A stretch of 56,110 nucleotides of DNA from Bacteroidia bacterium 43-41 (GTDB lineage: Bacteria; Bacteroidota; Bacteroidia; Bacteroidales; Dysgonomonadaceae), in the NCBI GenBank assembly GCA_001898165.1, contig MKTD01000045.1, forward strand, positions 1-56,110. Direction: 5' to 3'. Positions 1 through 9,000 of the stretch are shown one piece after another; positions within the stretch are counted from its first letter, which is position 1; each line of letters opens with the position of its first letter. Under the pieces are notes generated by a model, which saw nothing but the letters and a program-made list of their open reading frames with translations, had not been told where the DNA came from and made no database searches. Position numbers and translations under genes: made by a program.

Positions 1-814
1 TTGTGCCTTTGAGCACGTTAATTATCTGTAGAACAGTTGGGGTCTCGATTTTTATCGGACGGCGTATAAAAAAATAGTTTTTTTATGTAAGTTTGCAATA
101 CTTAAAGAAAGGGAAAAAAATCAGTACGGAAATCGTACTATAGATAAAAGGAGTTCTTTGGCATTTTGTACACAATAAAAAGATTAGGATCGGCAGGATG
201 TGAAGTACCACAATTCGACACAACCTGTAACATTTCCCCGATAAAGGCTTTCCCTAAAAAGAATGTTTTTACAACGAAACCCGATCGTAATCCTTGTATT
301 CTAAACCTTTTACCGAGCTTTCTACAGAGCAACTCAAAAGATTCTCAACGAATCCGGAGAGAACGCAAAGCAGAGCACAGGCACGATAAATGATTTTGCA
401 GAATCTAAACAGGCGATGTTCGGGATGAAGTTCCCGGGTTTGTAAAACAAACAGGCGTCGGCTGCGTTTTTCGGATCTTTCGAAAGTACCGTTTTACAAA
501 AGACGGAACAAGAGACCGGTTTTTGGTAATACCATTCCATGTTGGCCGATTTTCTTTTTATGCTTCGAAGTTTGAAGACGCTATTTGCTGATTTTTGATA
601 CCACCATTTCAGAGAGACGCAAATCAACAACTTAGGGTTGCATTTATGGTTTCACACTGTTTCTGACGCCTTAGGCTGTATTCACGTTTTGAAGTATAAT
701 GCATACATTTCGAAATTGAACTTTACCGTTTGAACAATCTGAAGACAAATTCTACAAGATAAGTTGAAGCATACAGTTGTGTATAGGAATACTTGGAACT
801 CCTTCCTAAAACAG
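1..814. other. Intergenic stretch without a recognisable gene
   Basis: No gene is recognised in these 0.8 kb. Short open frames occur on both strands, but none shows a family motif or a convincing start. A + strand TAAGTTTG box lies at 88-95, followed by a short hairpin (AGTACG/CGTACT, 123-139) and AAAAGGAG at 146-153. A further hairpin (GTTTGT/ACAAAC) sits at 438-452. The stretch runs into a strong terminator at 815. Bases 2-31 could be the last nine codons of a + strand gene lying outside the window, but this is too short to support. It may hold an uncharacterised RNA, a decayed gene or only spacer. Confidence 0.5.
88..95 (+). promoter_or_regulatory. Candidate sigma-70 -7 box (TAAGTTTG)
   Basis: TAAGTTTG matches the Bacteroidetes -7 consensus TAnnTTTG exactly. 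No good TTTG -33 element is seen 19-21 bases upstream, so this is weak on its own. Its interest is that a + strand terminator follows at 815-846 with no gene between them. Confidence 0.3.
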
Positions 815-846
815 AAAGACCGGCTTTAAATCCGGTCTTTTTTGTT
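815..846. terminator. Intrinsic terminator, probably bidirectional
   Basis: A perfect 9-bp stem AAAGACCGG (815-823) / CCGGTCTTT (832-840) closes an 8-nt loop. It is followed by a T-rich run on the + strand, and by TTTCTGTTTT when read on the minus strand. On the minus strand it would end the ECF sigma factor transcript. On the + strand it would end whatever is transcribed from the left. Confidence 0.8.
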
Positions 847-871
847 TGTGTACATTTCCCAAAAGGTCCCC

Positions 872-1465
872 TTAACTCATCGATAACATCATTCGGTTGT
901 CGTCTGCCATTTTGCGCATATTCAAAATAGCGTACCGCATCCTGCCTAAAGCGGTATTGATGCTCACACCGGTTTTATCGGCAATCTCCTTAAAACTCAG
1001 TTCCTGATAATAACGCATATTCAACACTTCGCGTTGCGATTCGGGCAAGCATTCAACCAGTTTTTTCACATCGTCAAACACCTGGGCTTTCACCATAGTC
1101 GCCTCAATATTATCCTCACAAAGCCCGGAGTTATTCAACAGGTCAAACTCGTATTCATCGTTCGAAACCGTGTTTTCGTTCCGCTCCTGGCGAAAATAAT
1201 CGACCATTAAATTGTGTGCAATGCGCGTGATCCAGGCACGGAATTTACCGCTCTCGGTATATCTGCCTTGCTTTATTGTGAAAATAGCTTTGATGAACGT
1301 ATCCTGGAAAATATCGTCAGCCAGGTCGCGATTGCGGACCATATACAAAATGTAACTGAAAAGAGATTGTTTGTGCCGGGAGAGAAGAACTTCAAATGCG
1401 CAATTATTGCCTTCGGCATACAAAACGACCAACTCCTCGTCGGACATCGACAAAAGAACTTCCAT
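872..1465 (-). CDS. ECF-type RNA polymerase sigma factor
   Basis: A sigma-70 family extracytoplasmic-function sigma factor of 197 residues that would direct core RNA polymerase to a dedicated promoter set. Region 2 is visible around residues 25-95, with ADDIFQDTFIKA and the RAWITRIAHNLMVDYFR segment. Region 4 lies at about 135-190, with LPESQREVLNMRYYQELSFKEIA and the recognition helix GVSINTALGRMRYA. The first ATG gives MEVLLSMSDEEL; an internal ATG six codons later (1447) is an equally good start. No anti-sigma gene lies next to it, which is common for house-keeping-like ECF factors of Bacteroidetes. It is monocistronic, ending at the hairpin at 815-840. The regulon cannot be told from the sequence. 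Confidence 0.9.
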   Translation of the reverse strand: MEVLLSMSDEELVVLYAEGNNCAFEVLLSRHKQSLFSYILYMVRNRDLADDIFQDTFIKAIFTIKQGRYTESGKFRAWITRIAHNLMVDYFRQERNENTVSNDEYEFDLLNNSGLCEDNIEATMVKAQVFDDVKKLVECLPESQREVLNMRYYQELSFKEIADKTGVSINTALGRMRYAILNMRKMADDNRMMLSMS

Positions 1466-1589
1466 TACTTTAACTATTAAACGGTTTATTTTAAATTAGT
1501 TGAGTAATGTCATTCCGATAGGCAAATAATTAATTCATGTTCGTTGACAAAGAAAATTATAATTTTTGTAATAGACAAGAATTGAATGT

Positions 1590-1628
1590 TAAAAAAAAAG
1601 GCGAAAAGCTCTTAATCTTTTCGCCTTT
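1590..1628 (-). terminator. Intrinsic terminator of the etf/acyl-CoA dehydrogenase operon
   Basis: A perfect 12-bp stem AAAGGCGAAAAG (1597-1608) / CTTTTCGCCTTT (1617-1628) has an 8-nt loop. Read on the minus strand it is followed by a run of T residues. It lies 23 bases after the acyl-CoA dehydrogenase stop codon. Confidence 0.88.
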
Positions 1629-1650
1629 GCGACTATCTGAAAAATAACTT

Positions 1651-3369
1651 TTATTCGCTTAAAACCGGTTTGTAATACCCCAGGTCCTCTATCCGTGATT
1701 TGGTAACGAAGTTATAATTCTTCACCACCTCAACTTGTCCGTAGTGGATATAAACCTCGGCACTCCGGCGGAACATTTCGGGCTCTTTGTTGGCATCCTG
1801 CAACAGGAGGTGTCCCATAATCACGTGCCCGGCACTTTCAACCAGACGACGCGCATGGAAATCGAGGTACTCTTCGTCCTTGGGTGCCGTAACTATTTCG
1901 GCCAACTTTTCGTACATCTGCGCCATTTTCGACAGTGTGCGTTTCAGCGGTTCCAATTCCGGCAATACAGGCATGGCCTCATACTCCCTAATCCGGTTCA
2001 GGTACGTTCCCGTGGTGACGTGGCGGATAGCGGCAACAACCTGCAGTTGCGTAGTACCCTCGTAAATATTGGTAATGCGGGCATCACGATACAAACGTTC
2101 GCATTTGTAATCTTTCATATATCCCGATCCGCCGTGTATCTGAATGGCATCATAAGCGTTCTGATTGGCGTATTCGCTGGTCATCCCTTTTCCAAGCGGC
2201 GTGAAAGCATCTGCCAGGCGCGAGTAGTATTTCATTTCGTCGCGCTCTTCGGGAGTAAGTTTGCGTTCCCTGGAAATATCTTCCAGAATCTTGTACATAT
2301 CTACGAAGCGACACGTTTCGTAAAGTATCGCGCGTGACGCATCGGTTTTAGCACGCATATTAGCAAGCATTTCAAAAACGGGCGGCATCTCAATGATGGC
2401 TTTTCCAAACTGGCGGCGTTCCAGCGCATAGTCGTACGCTTCGCGACAAGCCGCTTCGGATATTCCAACCGATTGTGCCATGATTCCAAGACGGGCGCCG
2501 TTCATCAGCGACATTACATATTTGATCAGTCCCATCCGGCGTGAACCGACCAACTCGGCTTTGGCATTTTTAAATACCAGTTCGCAGGTTGGCGCCCCTT
2601 TTATGCCCATTTTATTTTCGATACGGCGAACGGTAACTCCTCCGCTGTTTTTGTCGTAAACATACATCGATAAGCCACGGGCATCTTTTGTCCCTTCTTC
2701 CGAACGGGCAAGTACCAGGTGGATATCGGCATCGCCGTTGGTGATAAATCGTTTCACTCCGTTCAGGTACCATTGGCCTTCTTTCTCGTTGTACGACGCT
2801 TTCAGCATCACGGCTTGCAAATCCGATCCGGCATCGGGTTCCGTCAGGTCCATAGACATGGTCTCACCTCTGGCAACCCTCGGCAGATACTCGTTTTTTT
2901 GCTCGTCCGAGGCAAATTCGTAGATCGTCTCGCCGCAATCCTGCAACATCCAGATATTCTGGAAACTGGCATCCGCCCGGCTCACAATATCGGCCGATAT
3001 CATGTACGGCACCATAGGAAAATTCAATCCTCCAAATCGTCTCGGGAAAGCCATTCCCATCAGTTCAGCTTTGTTCAGGGCATCAAGGTTCTCTTGTGTG
3101 GGCGAAGCATACGTCACTCGTCCGTCAGCAACAGTCGGCCCGCTGTGGTCAACCGTTTCGGCATTCGGTTCGATAATATCGCCACAGATCTCGCCCACTA
3201 CTTCCAGAATTTTGTCGTAGCTGTCCATTGCATCTTCAAAATCCATAGGAGCGTAATCGTAGGTATGTTTATCCGTGTAGTTTCTCTCTTTGAGTTCCAC
3301 AATCCGCTTCATCAACGGATGATTCAGATAGTGCCTGAATTGCGGTGTGTCGGTATAAAAATTTGCCAT
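1651..3369 (-). CDS. Acyl-CoA dehydrogenase
   Basis: A flavoprotein that oxidises an acyl-CoA to the 2-enoyl-CoA and passes electrons to ETF. The 572-residue length is that of the long acyl-CoA dehydrogenases with a C-terminal extension found in Bacteroidetes. The N-terminal helical domain covers about 40-170. The FAD and substrate signature TEPDAGSD is at about 176-183. The C-terminal helical domain holds QIHGGSGYMKDY and the YEGT motif near residue 437, whose Glu is the catalytic base in short-chain members. About 100 residues follow as the extension. It is the last gene after etfB and etfA, 41 bases behind etfA, so the three form one electron-transfer unit. The acyl chain preference cannot be read from the sequence; branched or short chains from amino acid fermentation are plausible. 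Confidence 0.92.
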   Translation of the reverse strand: MANFYTDTPQFRHYLNHPLMKRIVELKERNYTDKHTYDYAPMDFEDAMDSYDKILEVVGEICGDIIEPNAETVDHSGPTVADGRVTYASPTQENLDALNKAELMGMAFPRRFGGLNFPMVPYMISADIVSRADASFQNIWMLQDCGETIYEFASDEQKNEYLPRVARGETMSMDLTEPDAGSDLQAVMLKASYNEKEGQWYLNGVKRFITNGDADIHLVLARSEEGTKDARGLSMYVYDKNSGGVTVRRIENKMGIKGAPTCELVFKNAKAELVGSRRMGLIKYVMSLMNGARLGIMAQSVGISEAACREAYDYALERRQFGKAIIEMPPVFEMLANMRAKTDASRAILYETCRFVDMYKILEDISRERKLTPEERDEMKYYSRLADAFTPLGKGMTSEYANQNAYDAIQIHGGSGYMKDYKCERLYRDARITNIYEGTTQLQVVAAIRHVTTGTYLNRIREYEAMPVLPELEPLKRTLSKMAQMYEKLAEIVTAPKDEEYLDFHARRLVESAGHVIMGHLLLQDANKEPEMFRRSAEVYIHYGQVEVVKNYNFVTKSRIEDLGYYKPVLSE

Positions 3370-3410
3370 TGTCTTTTTAATTTTGAGAAGTTAGAAGCAC
3401 TCATAACTCC

Positions 3411-4430
3411 TTATTTTGAATTTTTCTTATAATACTTAATCAGTTTCGGGATCACCTTTTCGATATCGCCGGTGATGACGTAATCGGCAATGGTGTTGAT
3501 GGGCGCACCAGGGTCGTTGTTGATGGAGATAATCAGCGAACTTTCCTGCATTCCGGCAATGTGCTGGATTTGTCCCGAAATACCGCAAGCGATATACAGT
3601 TTGGGGCGAACGGTAACGCCTGTTTGCCCGATTTGGCGCTCATGCTCTGCAAATCCGGCATCTACGGCGGCGCGTGATGCTCCCACCTCGGCTCCCAAAA
3701 CGTTTGCCAAATCGTACAGCAGCTGGAAATTTTCTTTCGAACCCACACCGTATCCGCCGGAAACGATGATGGGCGAATTCTTGATGTTCACTTTCGATTT
3801 TTCCAGGTGGCGATCGATGATGGAAACGACAAAATCACCCGGAGAAACATAGTTTTTCACCTCGTGCTCCACGACCTCTCCTTTGTAGTTCGGATCGGTA
3901 ATTTCTTTTTTCATCACACCTTCGCGAACGGTTGCCATCTGCGGGCGGCAATCGGGATTGATGATCCACGCCACAATATTTCCACCGAAAGCGGGACGGA
4001 TCTGATAAAGCAGGTTTTCATACACCTTTCCTGCTTTTTTCTCTTCGTGACTGCCAATCTCGAGCGATGTACAATCGGCCGTTAAGCCGCTGCCAAGTGC
4101 CGACGACACACGTGGACCCAGATCGCGGCCGATGATGGTTGCCCCCATCAGGCAGATCTGCGGTTTTTCTTTTTTAAACAGGTTCACCAGAATGGATGTA
4201 TGCGGTAAGGTGGTGTATGGCGACAGGCGTTTGTCTTTAAAAACATGGATTACATCTGCACCGTATGGAAAAACTTGTTTCTCAATGGTGTCGAGTTTGG
4301 CTCCAGCAGCTATTGCTTCGAGTTTGCAACCCAGTTGGTTGGCGAGAGTGCGTCCTTTGGTAAGTAGTTCCAGACTCACTTCTGCAACCGTGCCGTCTTC
4401 TATTTCGAGGTAAACGAATACGTTATTCAT
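3411..4430 (-). CDS. etfA: Electron transfer flavoprotein alpha subunit
   Basis: The alpha subunit of the soluble ETF heterodimer, 339 residues. The N-terminal Rossmann-like part includes SPYTTLPHTSILVNLFK and the GRDLGPRVSSALGSGLTADCTSL segment. The C-terminal half is the FAD domain, with PIIVSGGYGVGSKENFQLL, GQTGVTVRPKLYIACGISG and a final DPGAPINTIADY segment, the ETF-alpha signature. It lies between etfB (54 bases upstream) and the acyl-CoA dehydrogenase. In anaerobes such pairs can be electron-bifurcating with NADH; the sequence alone does not settle whether this is a bifurcating or a simple ETF. Confidence 0.94.
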   Translation of the reverse strand: MNNVFVYLEIEDGTVAEVSLELLTKGRTLANQLGCKLEAIAAGAKLDTIEKQVFPYGADVIHVFKDKRLSPYTTLPHTSILVNLFKKEKPQICLMGATIIGRDLGPRVSSALGSGLTADCTSLEIGSHEEKKAGKVYENLLYQIRPAFGGNIVAWIINPDCRPQMATVREGVMKKEITDPNYKGEVVEHEVKNYVSPGDFVVSIIDRHLEKSKVNIKNSPIIVSGGYGVGSKENFQLLYDLANVLGAEVGASRAAVDAGFAEHERQIGQTGVTVRPKLYIACGISGQIQHIAGMQESSLIISINNDPGAPINTIADYVITGDIEKVIPKLIKYYKKNSK

Positions 4431-4484
4431 AATTATATATAATGTGATAAGTTGCCAATATTAAGACATTGGCCCACCGGCATA

Positions 4485-5357
4485 TTAACCAATGGTGTGA
4501 TTAGCAATTAATTCTTTTATCAAATCTTCCAGTTCGGTATCGTCATCGGTCAGGCGTTTGCTCTCCTTGGCCTGAAATACCACGTTCTCAATTTTCTTCA
4601 CCTTGGTGGGTGAGCCCGATAATCCGCATTGAACAGGGTCTGCATTCACGTCGGCAACACTCCATTCCGTTAAATTCAGATAAGGGCGCGAACTGTACAA
4701 ATCGATGTAATCGAGGTTTTCCACCTGCCGCTCGGTAACGGTTTTGGCGTGTTTATACTTTTGCAGGAACTTGGCATTCCGCGGGCGACAGGTTCTGGCC
4801 GACCCGTTTACGGTAACCAGCAACGGCAGAGGGGATTCTACCACCTCTACCCCATTTTCGAGGCGACGTTTCACGCGGGCTCTCTTCCTGTCGATGCTCT
4901 CGATTGCCTCGGCATACGTAACTTGAGGAATCCCAAGCTTTTCCGCTACCTGCGGGCCAACCTGCGCCGTATCTCCATCGATGGCTTGCCGGCCGGAGAT
5001 AATAATGTCGAAATCACCTATCTTTTTAACGGCCATTGCCAAAGCATAAGATGTTGCCAATGTGTCGGCTCCGGCAAAAGCACGGTCGGTAAGCAGGACA
5101 CCATCGTCGGCACCTCTGAATAACCCTTCGCGCAAGATCTCTGCAGCGCGGGCAGGACCCATAGTCAGCACGGTAATCTTTGTTCCCGGATATTGATCTT
5201 TGATTCCCAGGGCTTGCTCCAATGCATTCAGATCCTCCGGATTGAAAATAGCCGGCAGTGCCCCTCTGTTAACTGTTCCGTCGGCTTTCATTGCATCCTT
5301 CCCGACGTTGCGCGTATCGGGAACCTGCTTGGCCAACACAATAATGTTAAATGTCAT
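4485..5357 (-). CDS. etfB: Electron transfer flavoprotein beta subunit
   Basis: The beta subunit of ETF, 290 residues and the first gene of the operon. Visible family marks are the N-terminal IIVLAKQVPDT, the NPEDLNALEQAL segment, and the central SGRQAIDGDTAQVGPQVAE with its ADP or AMP contact region, followed by LPLLVTVNGSARTCRPRNAKF. The start at 5357 is preceded by a minus-strand promoter at 5393-5427, giving a leader of roughly 30 nt. Together with etfA it accepts electrons from the dehydrogenase encoded downstream. Confidence 0.94.
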   Translation of the reverse strand: MTFNIIVLAKQVPDTRNVGKDAMKADGTVNRGALPAIFNPEDLNALEQALGIKDQYPGTKITVLTMGPARAAEILREGLFRGADDGVLLTDRAFAGADTLATSYALAMAVKKIGDFDIIISGRQAIDGDTAQVGPQVAEKLGIPQVTYAEAIESIDRKRARVKRRLENGVEVVESPLPLLVTVNGSARTCRPRNAKFLQKYKHAKTVTERQVENLDYIDLYSSRPYLNLTEWSVADVNADPVQCGLSGSPTKVKKIENVVFQAKESKRLTDDDTELEDLIKELIANHTIG

Positions 5358-5392
5358 TTCTTATAGTTTATTTATGTTCTTTTTGGAGACGG

Positions 5393-5427
5393 CAAATTTA
5401 CGCAAAGAATTCAGCTTCACCAACAAA
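5393..5427 (-). promoter_or_regulatory. Promoter of the etfB-etfA-acyl-CoA dehydrogenase operon
   Basis: On the minus strand a TAAATTTG box (5400 to 5393) lies 20 bases after a TTTGTTG -33 element (5427 to 5421). Both fit the Bacteroidetes housekeeping sigma consensus. The box is 36 bases before the etfB start. Confidence 0.65.
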
Positions 5428-5556
5428 ATTTTAAACAACTATCGAAGAAACTGCACAAAAAACAGTTTTTTGTGTAAAATTTAATGTTGAAACGGACGCC
5501 ATTAAACCAATTCTTCTCTTTTGCATCAAATAAACGGATATGCATAAACATTCGAA

Positions 5557-5592
5557 TTTTTGAGAAACTGTATAAATAAATTCGTAATTTTG
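5557..5592 (+). promoter_or_regulatory. Promoter of the DUF6340 lipoprotein gene
   Basis: TTTTTG at 5557-5562 and TAATTTTG at 5585-5592 form a -33/-7 pair with a 22-base spacer, slightly long. The start codon is at 5631. The nonamer AGAAACTGT, also seen at the ends of the inverted-repeat element at 50444-50691, fills the start of the spacer (5563-5571). Confidence 0.6.
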
Positions 5593-5630
5593 CCTCATAA
5601 ACTCTCAACACATTTAGACCAATTGCATCT

Positions 5631-6680
5631 ATGAGAAGACTATCTTTCTTTGCTATAGCGCTATTTTCCATGCTGTTTTTCAGCAGTTGTGCCGGTATTC
5701 AGTATATGTCTATTGAAACACGCGAACCGGCGCAGGTAACTCTTCCCACGGAAGTGAAATCGGTATTGGTGGTGAACAACGTGGTTCAGCAACCCGATGA
5801 AATCGGGCATAACATTAAAAGATTAGGAAAAAGCCAAATCGACAGGGTCAAAGCATCTTCCGACAGTGTAGCCATCTTTTACACCGAAGCGTTATCCCAG
5901 TTCCTGGGTGAAGAAAAGTATTTCGATGCCGTTAAATATTATCAGAAACCGCTGAGGACCGATAATGATTTTTGGCAGGAGGTTCCCATCTCACCCGAAA
6001 CAATGAGTGAACTGCGGAATACAACCTCCACAGATGCCATAATATCGCTTGACAAACTGATCCTGCAGACTGACCGGACTGATTTTTTCCAGCAGGAAGG
6101 TTACACTTATGCCAGTATGACCGGTAAAGTACATTCAGTAATTCGTGTATATCTTCCATCGATGGAAGGAAAAATTCCCGTAGTTCAGTTCACCGACAGT
6201 ATGAAATGGGAAGGCTATGATATTCGTGATGACCGTGCTTACGCCGAGTTAATTATCCCTACACAAGAAGAAGCGATGAAACAACTTGCCGTATTCGCGG
6301 CAGAAAAAATGACAAACGTATTTTCGCCCCACTGGGAGAATCAGGACAGGTGGTATTACACGCAAATGAGTTCAAAGATGCGTGAAGGAGAAATGTTTGC
6401 CAAGGGTAATCAGTGGTCCGATGCCATTGAGAAATGGAAAGAATCCTATACGGCAGAAAAAAGAAAACTCAATCAGGCGAAAGCCGCCCACAATATAGCA
6501 TTGGGTTACGAGATGCTCGATGATATGGACAGCGCTTACGAATGGGCAACCATCGCGTCCGATTTGTTCCGGCAATCAACCACAAACGATTCTCTGGAAA
6601 GACGCCGGTCGCTTTTGTTTAAGAATGAAATAGAACGCCGAAAAGAGGCATCCAATAAACTGAATATGCAGATGAATTGA
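5631..6680 (+). CDS. DUF6340-family lipoprotein
   Basis: A secreted lipoprotein of 349 residues, function unknown. The signal peptide ends in the lipobox FFSSC (Cys20), so it should be anchored in the outer or inner membrane. The N-terminal half, starting with the IETREPAQVTLP segment, resembles the DUF6340 family of Bacteroidetes. The C-terminal part (about 250-320) has helices like a TPR pair: EGEMFAKGNQWSDAIEKW, then KAAHNIALGYEMLDDMDSAY. It is transcribed alone, from the promoter at 5557-5592 to the terminator at 6691-6722. The family name is given from recognition of the N-terminal pattern; no activity is claimed. Confidence 0.78.
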   Translation: MRRLSFFAIALFSMLFFSSCAGIQYMSIETREPAQVTLPTEVKSVLVVNNVVQQPDEIGHNIKRLGKSQIDRVKASSDSVAIFYTEALSQFLGEEKYFDAVKYYQKPLRTDNDFWQEVPISPETMSELRNTTSTDAIISLDKLILQTDRTDFFQQEGYTYASMTGKVHSVIRVYLPSMEGKIPVVQFTDSMKWEGYDIRDDRAYAELIIPTQEEAMKQLAVFAAEKMTNVFSPHWENQDRWYYTQMSSKMREGEMFAKGNQWSDAIEKWKESYTAEKRKLNQAKAAHNIALGYEMLDDMDSAYEWATIASDLFRQSTTNDSLERRRSLLFKNEIERRKEASNKLNMQMN

Positions 6681-6690
6681 AACACTATTT

Positions 6691-6722
6691 CCCGTTGACA
6701 AACAGATCAACGGGATTTTTTA
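6691..6722 (+). terminator. Intrinsic terminator after the DUF6340 gene
   Basis: An 8-bp stem CCCGTTGA (6691-6698) / TCAACGGG (6707-6714) with an 8-nt loop is followed by ATTTTTTAT. It lies 11 bases past the stop codon. Confidence 0.85.
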
Positions 6723-6765
6723 TAAAATATATTTCCTTTTTTCAGTTTATTTTCAAAAAAAGCAT

Positions 6766-6957
6766 TACCTTTGCACCAGATTCTTCAAAGATAGGTGAAT
6801 ACATTCTACTGATATTCACTCAAAATTTCAAAATAAAACCATATTGAGTTTTTTGATCATTGTTCGGAATAACCTTGTTTCCATCAAACATTATATATTA
6901 AACTCAGTTTCAAACATAAGATATAAAACCTAAACGTTTTTTTTAACAAATAATTAA
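6766..6957 (+). promoter_or_regulatory. rho promoter box and long 5' leader
   Basis: TACCTTTG at 6766-6773 fits the -7 consensus. The -33 element is poor. Transcription from about 6780 would give an untranslated leader of roughly 175 nt before the rho start codon. The leader contains a 7-bp hairpin, GTGAATA (6794-6800) paired with TATTCAC downstream, and is otherwise very A/T rich. Rho is autoregulated through its leader in several bacteria, so this may be a control region; that role is inference. Confidence 0.5.
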
Positions 6958-8931
6958 ATGGCTTATAACATTATTGAGCTTAACGAAAAGCTAACCACAG
7001 AATTACGAGCTCTTGCCAAAGAAATGGGTATAAGAAGGCCCGACGCTTATAAAAAAGAAGAGTTAATTTACAAAATCCTTGATGAGCAAGCTATTGCCGG
7101 AACAAAAAATCTGAGCACAGCCCAACATCCCAAGCCTAATAACGGGAAAAAACAATTTGAAAACAAAAGCAACCCGCAAAAGCAAGAGCCTAAACCTGAA
7201 ACAAGCCGCCCTGCAGATAAAGAGCAAAAGCCTGTAACGGAAGTAAAGGAAATAAAGGAAGTAAAGAAGGAAATAAAGGATAAAGAGCAAAACATACCGA
7301 AACAAGAAGTAAAAAAAGTAATTCAACCTCCAAAGGAGGGTCCTGTTCAAAACAATAAGCAGGTCCAAGGTACAAACAAACCGTATGAAGTTAAAAAGCA
7401 GGAACCAAAACCACAAACACCAGTAGTGCCCGTGCATCCTGCAATTATTCCCGATACTGTTGTGACGGAAAGCGCTCCGGTGGAGCAACCTAAAGTTGAA
7501 GCAGCTCCTGCTCCTCCTGCTCCTCCGGTTAAACCGACACAGCTTGTCTTCCGCTCAACCAAGCACCGCGAAAGAGAAAAGACCACACAGGTCCCGCCCA
7601 TAACTTTACCGCCGGTAGTGCCCGAAGAACCCATAGAAAATGCTCCCGAAGCAGAAGCGATTGAAAAACCTGTTGTTATTGAAAAGAAAACATCCCTTTT
7701 GCAGGAACTTATCAGCCCGGCTCCCATACAACCCCGCCAGCAGCAGCCGCAACAGAGCAGAAATGTCAACCAGCCACAAAACGCAGTACAGCAAAAAGAA
7801 CCGGCTTACGAATTCGAAGGAATTCTAAATGCCTCGGGTGTACTGGAGATAATGGCCGATGGTTACGGGTTCTTGCGTTCGTCGGATTATAACTATATGT
7901 CTTCACCGGACGACATTTACGTTTCCCAGTCTCAAATCCGTCTGTTTGGCTTGAAAACAGGTGATGTGGTGGAAGGCCCGATCCGCCCGCCAAAAGAAGG
8001 AGAGAAATTCTTCCCCTTGGTAAAAGTGGACAAAATAAACGGCAGGAAGCCTGAAGAAGTGCGCGACCGTGTACCTTTCGACCACCTGAAGCCGTTGTTC
8101 CCGAATCAGAAATTCAACCTGACCAAAGGGTATAACGATAATTTGTCATGCAGGATAGTAGATCTGTTCTCGCCTATCGGCAAGGGGCAACGCGGGCTGA
8201 TTGTCGCCCAACCCAAAACGGGTAAAACAATGCTGCTCAAGGATATTGCCAACGCTATTGCCGCCAATCATCCCGAAGTGTATATGATTATCCTGCTCAT
8301 CGACGAACGCCCCGAAGAGGTTACCGATATGGAGCGCAGCGTTAACGCGGAAGTCATTGCTTCTACATTTGACGAACCGGCGGAACGCCATGTGAAAATT
8401 GCCGATATCGTACTCAACAAAGCACGCCGTTTAGTGGAGTGCGGACACGATGTTGTCATTCTGCTCGACTCCATCACACGTCTTGCGCGGGCTTACAATA
8501 CGGTTCAGCCGGCATCGGGAAAAGTTCTGTCGGGCGGTGTGGATGCCAACGCATTGCAAAAACCCAAACGCTTTTTCGGAGCGGCAAGAAATATCGAAAA
8601 CGGCGGATCGCTGACCATTATTGCTACCGCCCTTACGGAAACCGGCTCAAAAATGGACGATGTTATTTTCGAAGAGTTCAAGGGAACGGGCAATATGGAA
8701 CTCCAACTCGACAGGAAACTGTCCAACAAACGAGTTTTCCCCGCAGTGGACATTATTGCTTCCAGTACCCGCCGCGACGATCTGTTGCTTTCGGAAGAGA
8801 CGCTTAACCGCATGTGGGTATTGCGTAATTTCTTGTCGGACATGAATTCGGCGGAAGCAATGGAATTCCTGCTCAACCGGTTGAAAAGGACGTCGAACAA
8901 CGAAGAGTTTCTGATTTCAATGAACGATTAA
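6958..8931 (+). CDS. rho: Transcription termination factor Rho
   Basis: The hexameric RNA-dependent ATPase that ends transcription at Rho-dependent sites. The 657 residues are about 240 more than the Escherichia coli protein. The Rho N-terminal helical domain is at about 5-45 ([22 protein letters not shown]). Residues about 50-275 are a low-complexity stretch rich in Lys, Pro, Gln and Glu, predicted disordered. The cold-shock RNA-binding fold follows (about 283-370, [20 protein letters not shown]). The ATPase core has the Walker A segment AQPKTGKT at about 417-424, [14 protein letters not shown], and [15 protein letters not shown]. An inserted disordered region is typical of Bacteroidetes Rho, and in Bacteroides thetaiotaomicron it has been linked to condensate formation. 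An intrinsic terminator follows directly. Confidence 0.97.
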   Translation: MAYNIIELNEKLTTELRALAKEMGIRRPDAYKKEELIYKILDEQAIAGTKNLSTAQHPKPNNGKKQFENKSNPQKQEPKPETSRPADKEQKPVTEVKEIKEVKKEIKDKEQNIPKQEVKKVIQPPKEGPVQNNKQVQGTNKPYEVKKQEPKPQTPVVPVHPAIIPDTVVTESAPVEQPKVEAAPAPPAPPVKPTQLVFRSTKHREREKTTQVPPITLPPVVPEEPIENAPEAEAIEKPVVIEKKTSLLQELISPAPIQPRQQQPQQSRNVNQPQNAVQQKEPAYEFEGILNASGVLEIMADGYGFLRSSDYNYMSSPDDIYVSQSQIRLFGLKTGDVVEGPIRPPKEGEKFFPLVKVDKINGRKPEEVRDRVPFDHLKPLFPNQKFNLTKGYNDNLSCRIVDLFSPIGKGQRGLIVAQPKTGKTMLLKDIANAIAANHPEVYMIILLIDERPEEVTDMERSVNAEVIASTFDEPAERHVKIADIVLNKARRLVECGHDVVILLDSITRLARAYNTVQPASGKVLSGGVDANALQKPKRFFGAARNIENGGSLTIIATALTETGSKMDDVIFEEFKGTGNMELQLDRKLSNKRVFPAVDIIASSTRRDDLLLSEETLNRMWVLRNFLSDMNSAEAMEFLLNRLKRTSNNEEFLISMND

Positions 8932-8950
8932 ACCCATTGATGATAAATTA

Positions 8951-8985
8951 AAAACAGCGGTTTTTAGAAAACCGCTGTTTTTGTT
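8951..8985 (+). terminator. Intrinsic terminator after rho
   Basis: A perfect 14-bp stem AAAACAGCGGTTTT (8951-8964) / AAAACCGCTGTTTT (8968-8981) has a 3-nt loop and a T-rich tail. It ends 15 bases before the next start codon, so that gene must be served by readthrough or by a promoter overlapping the hairpin. Confidence 0.9.
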
Positions 8986-9000
8986 TTGCACTTATTTACA

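Noticed and set aside
166-393. A 75-codon + strand frame downstream of AAAAGGAG and the -7 box at 88-95
   Set aside because: It needs a TTG start, has no recognisable motif or hydrophobic segment, and an antisense frame of similar quality covers it. Not enough to call a gene.
7063-7769. Long antisense frames over the 5' half of rho
   Set aside because: They are products of the low-complexity Lys/Pro/Gln-rich coding sequence on the other strand.
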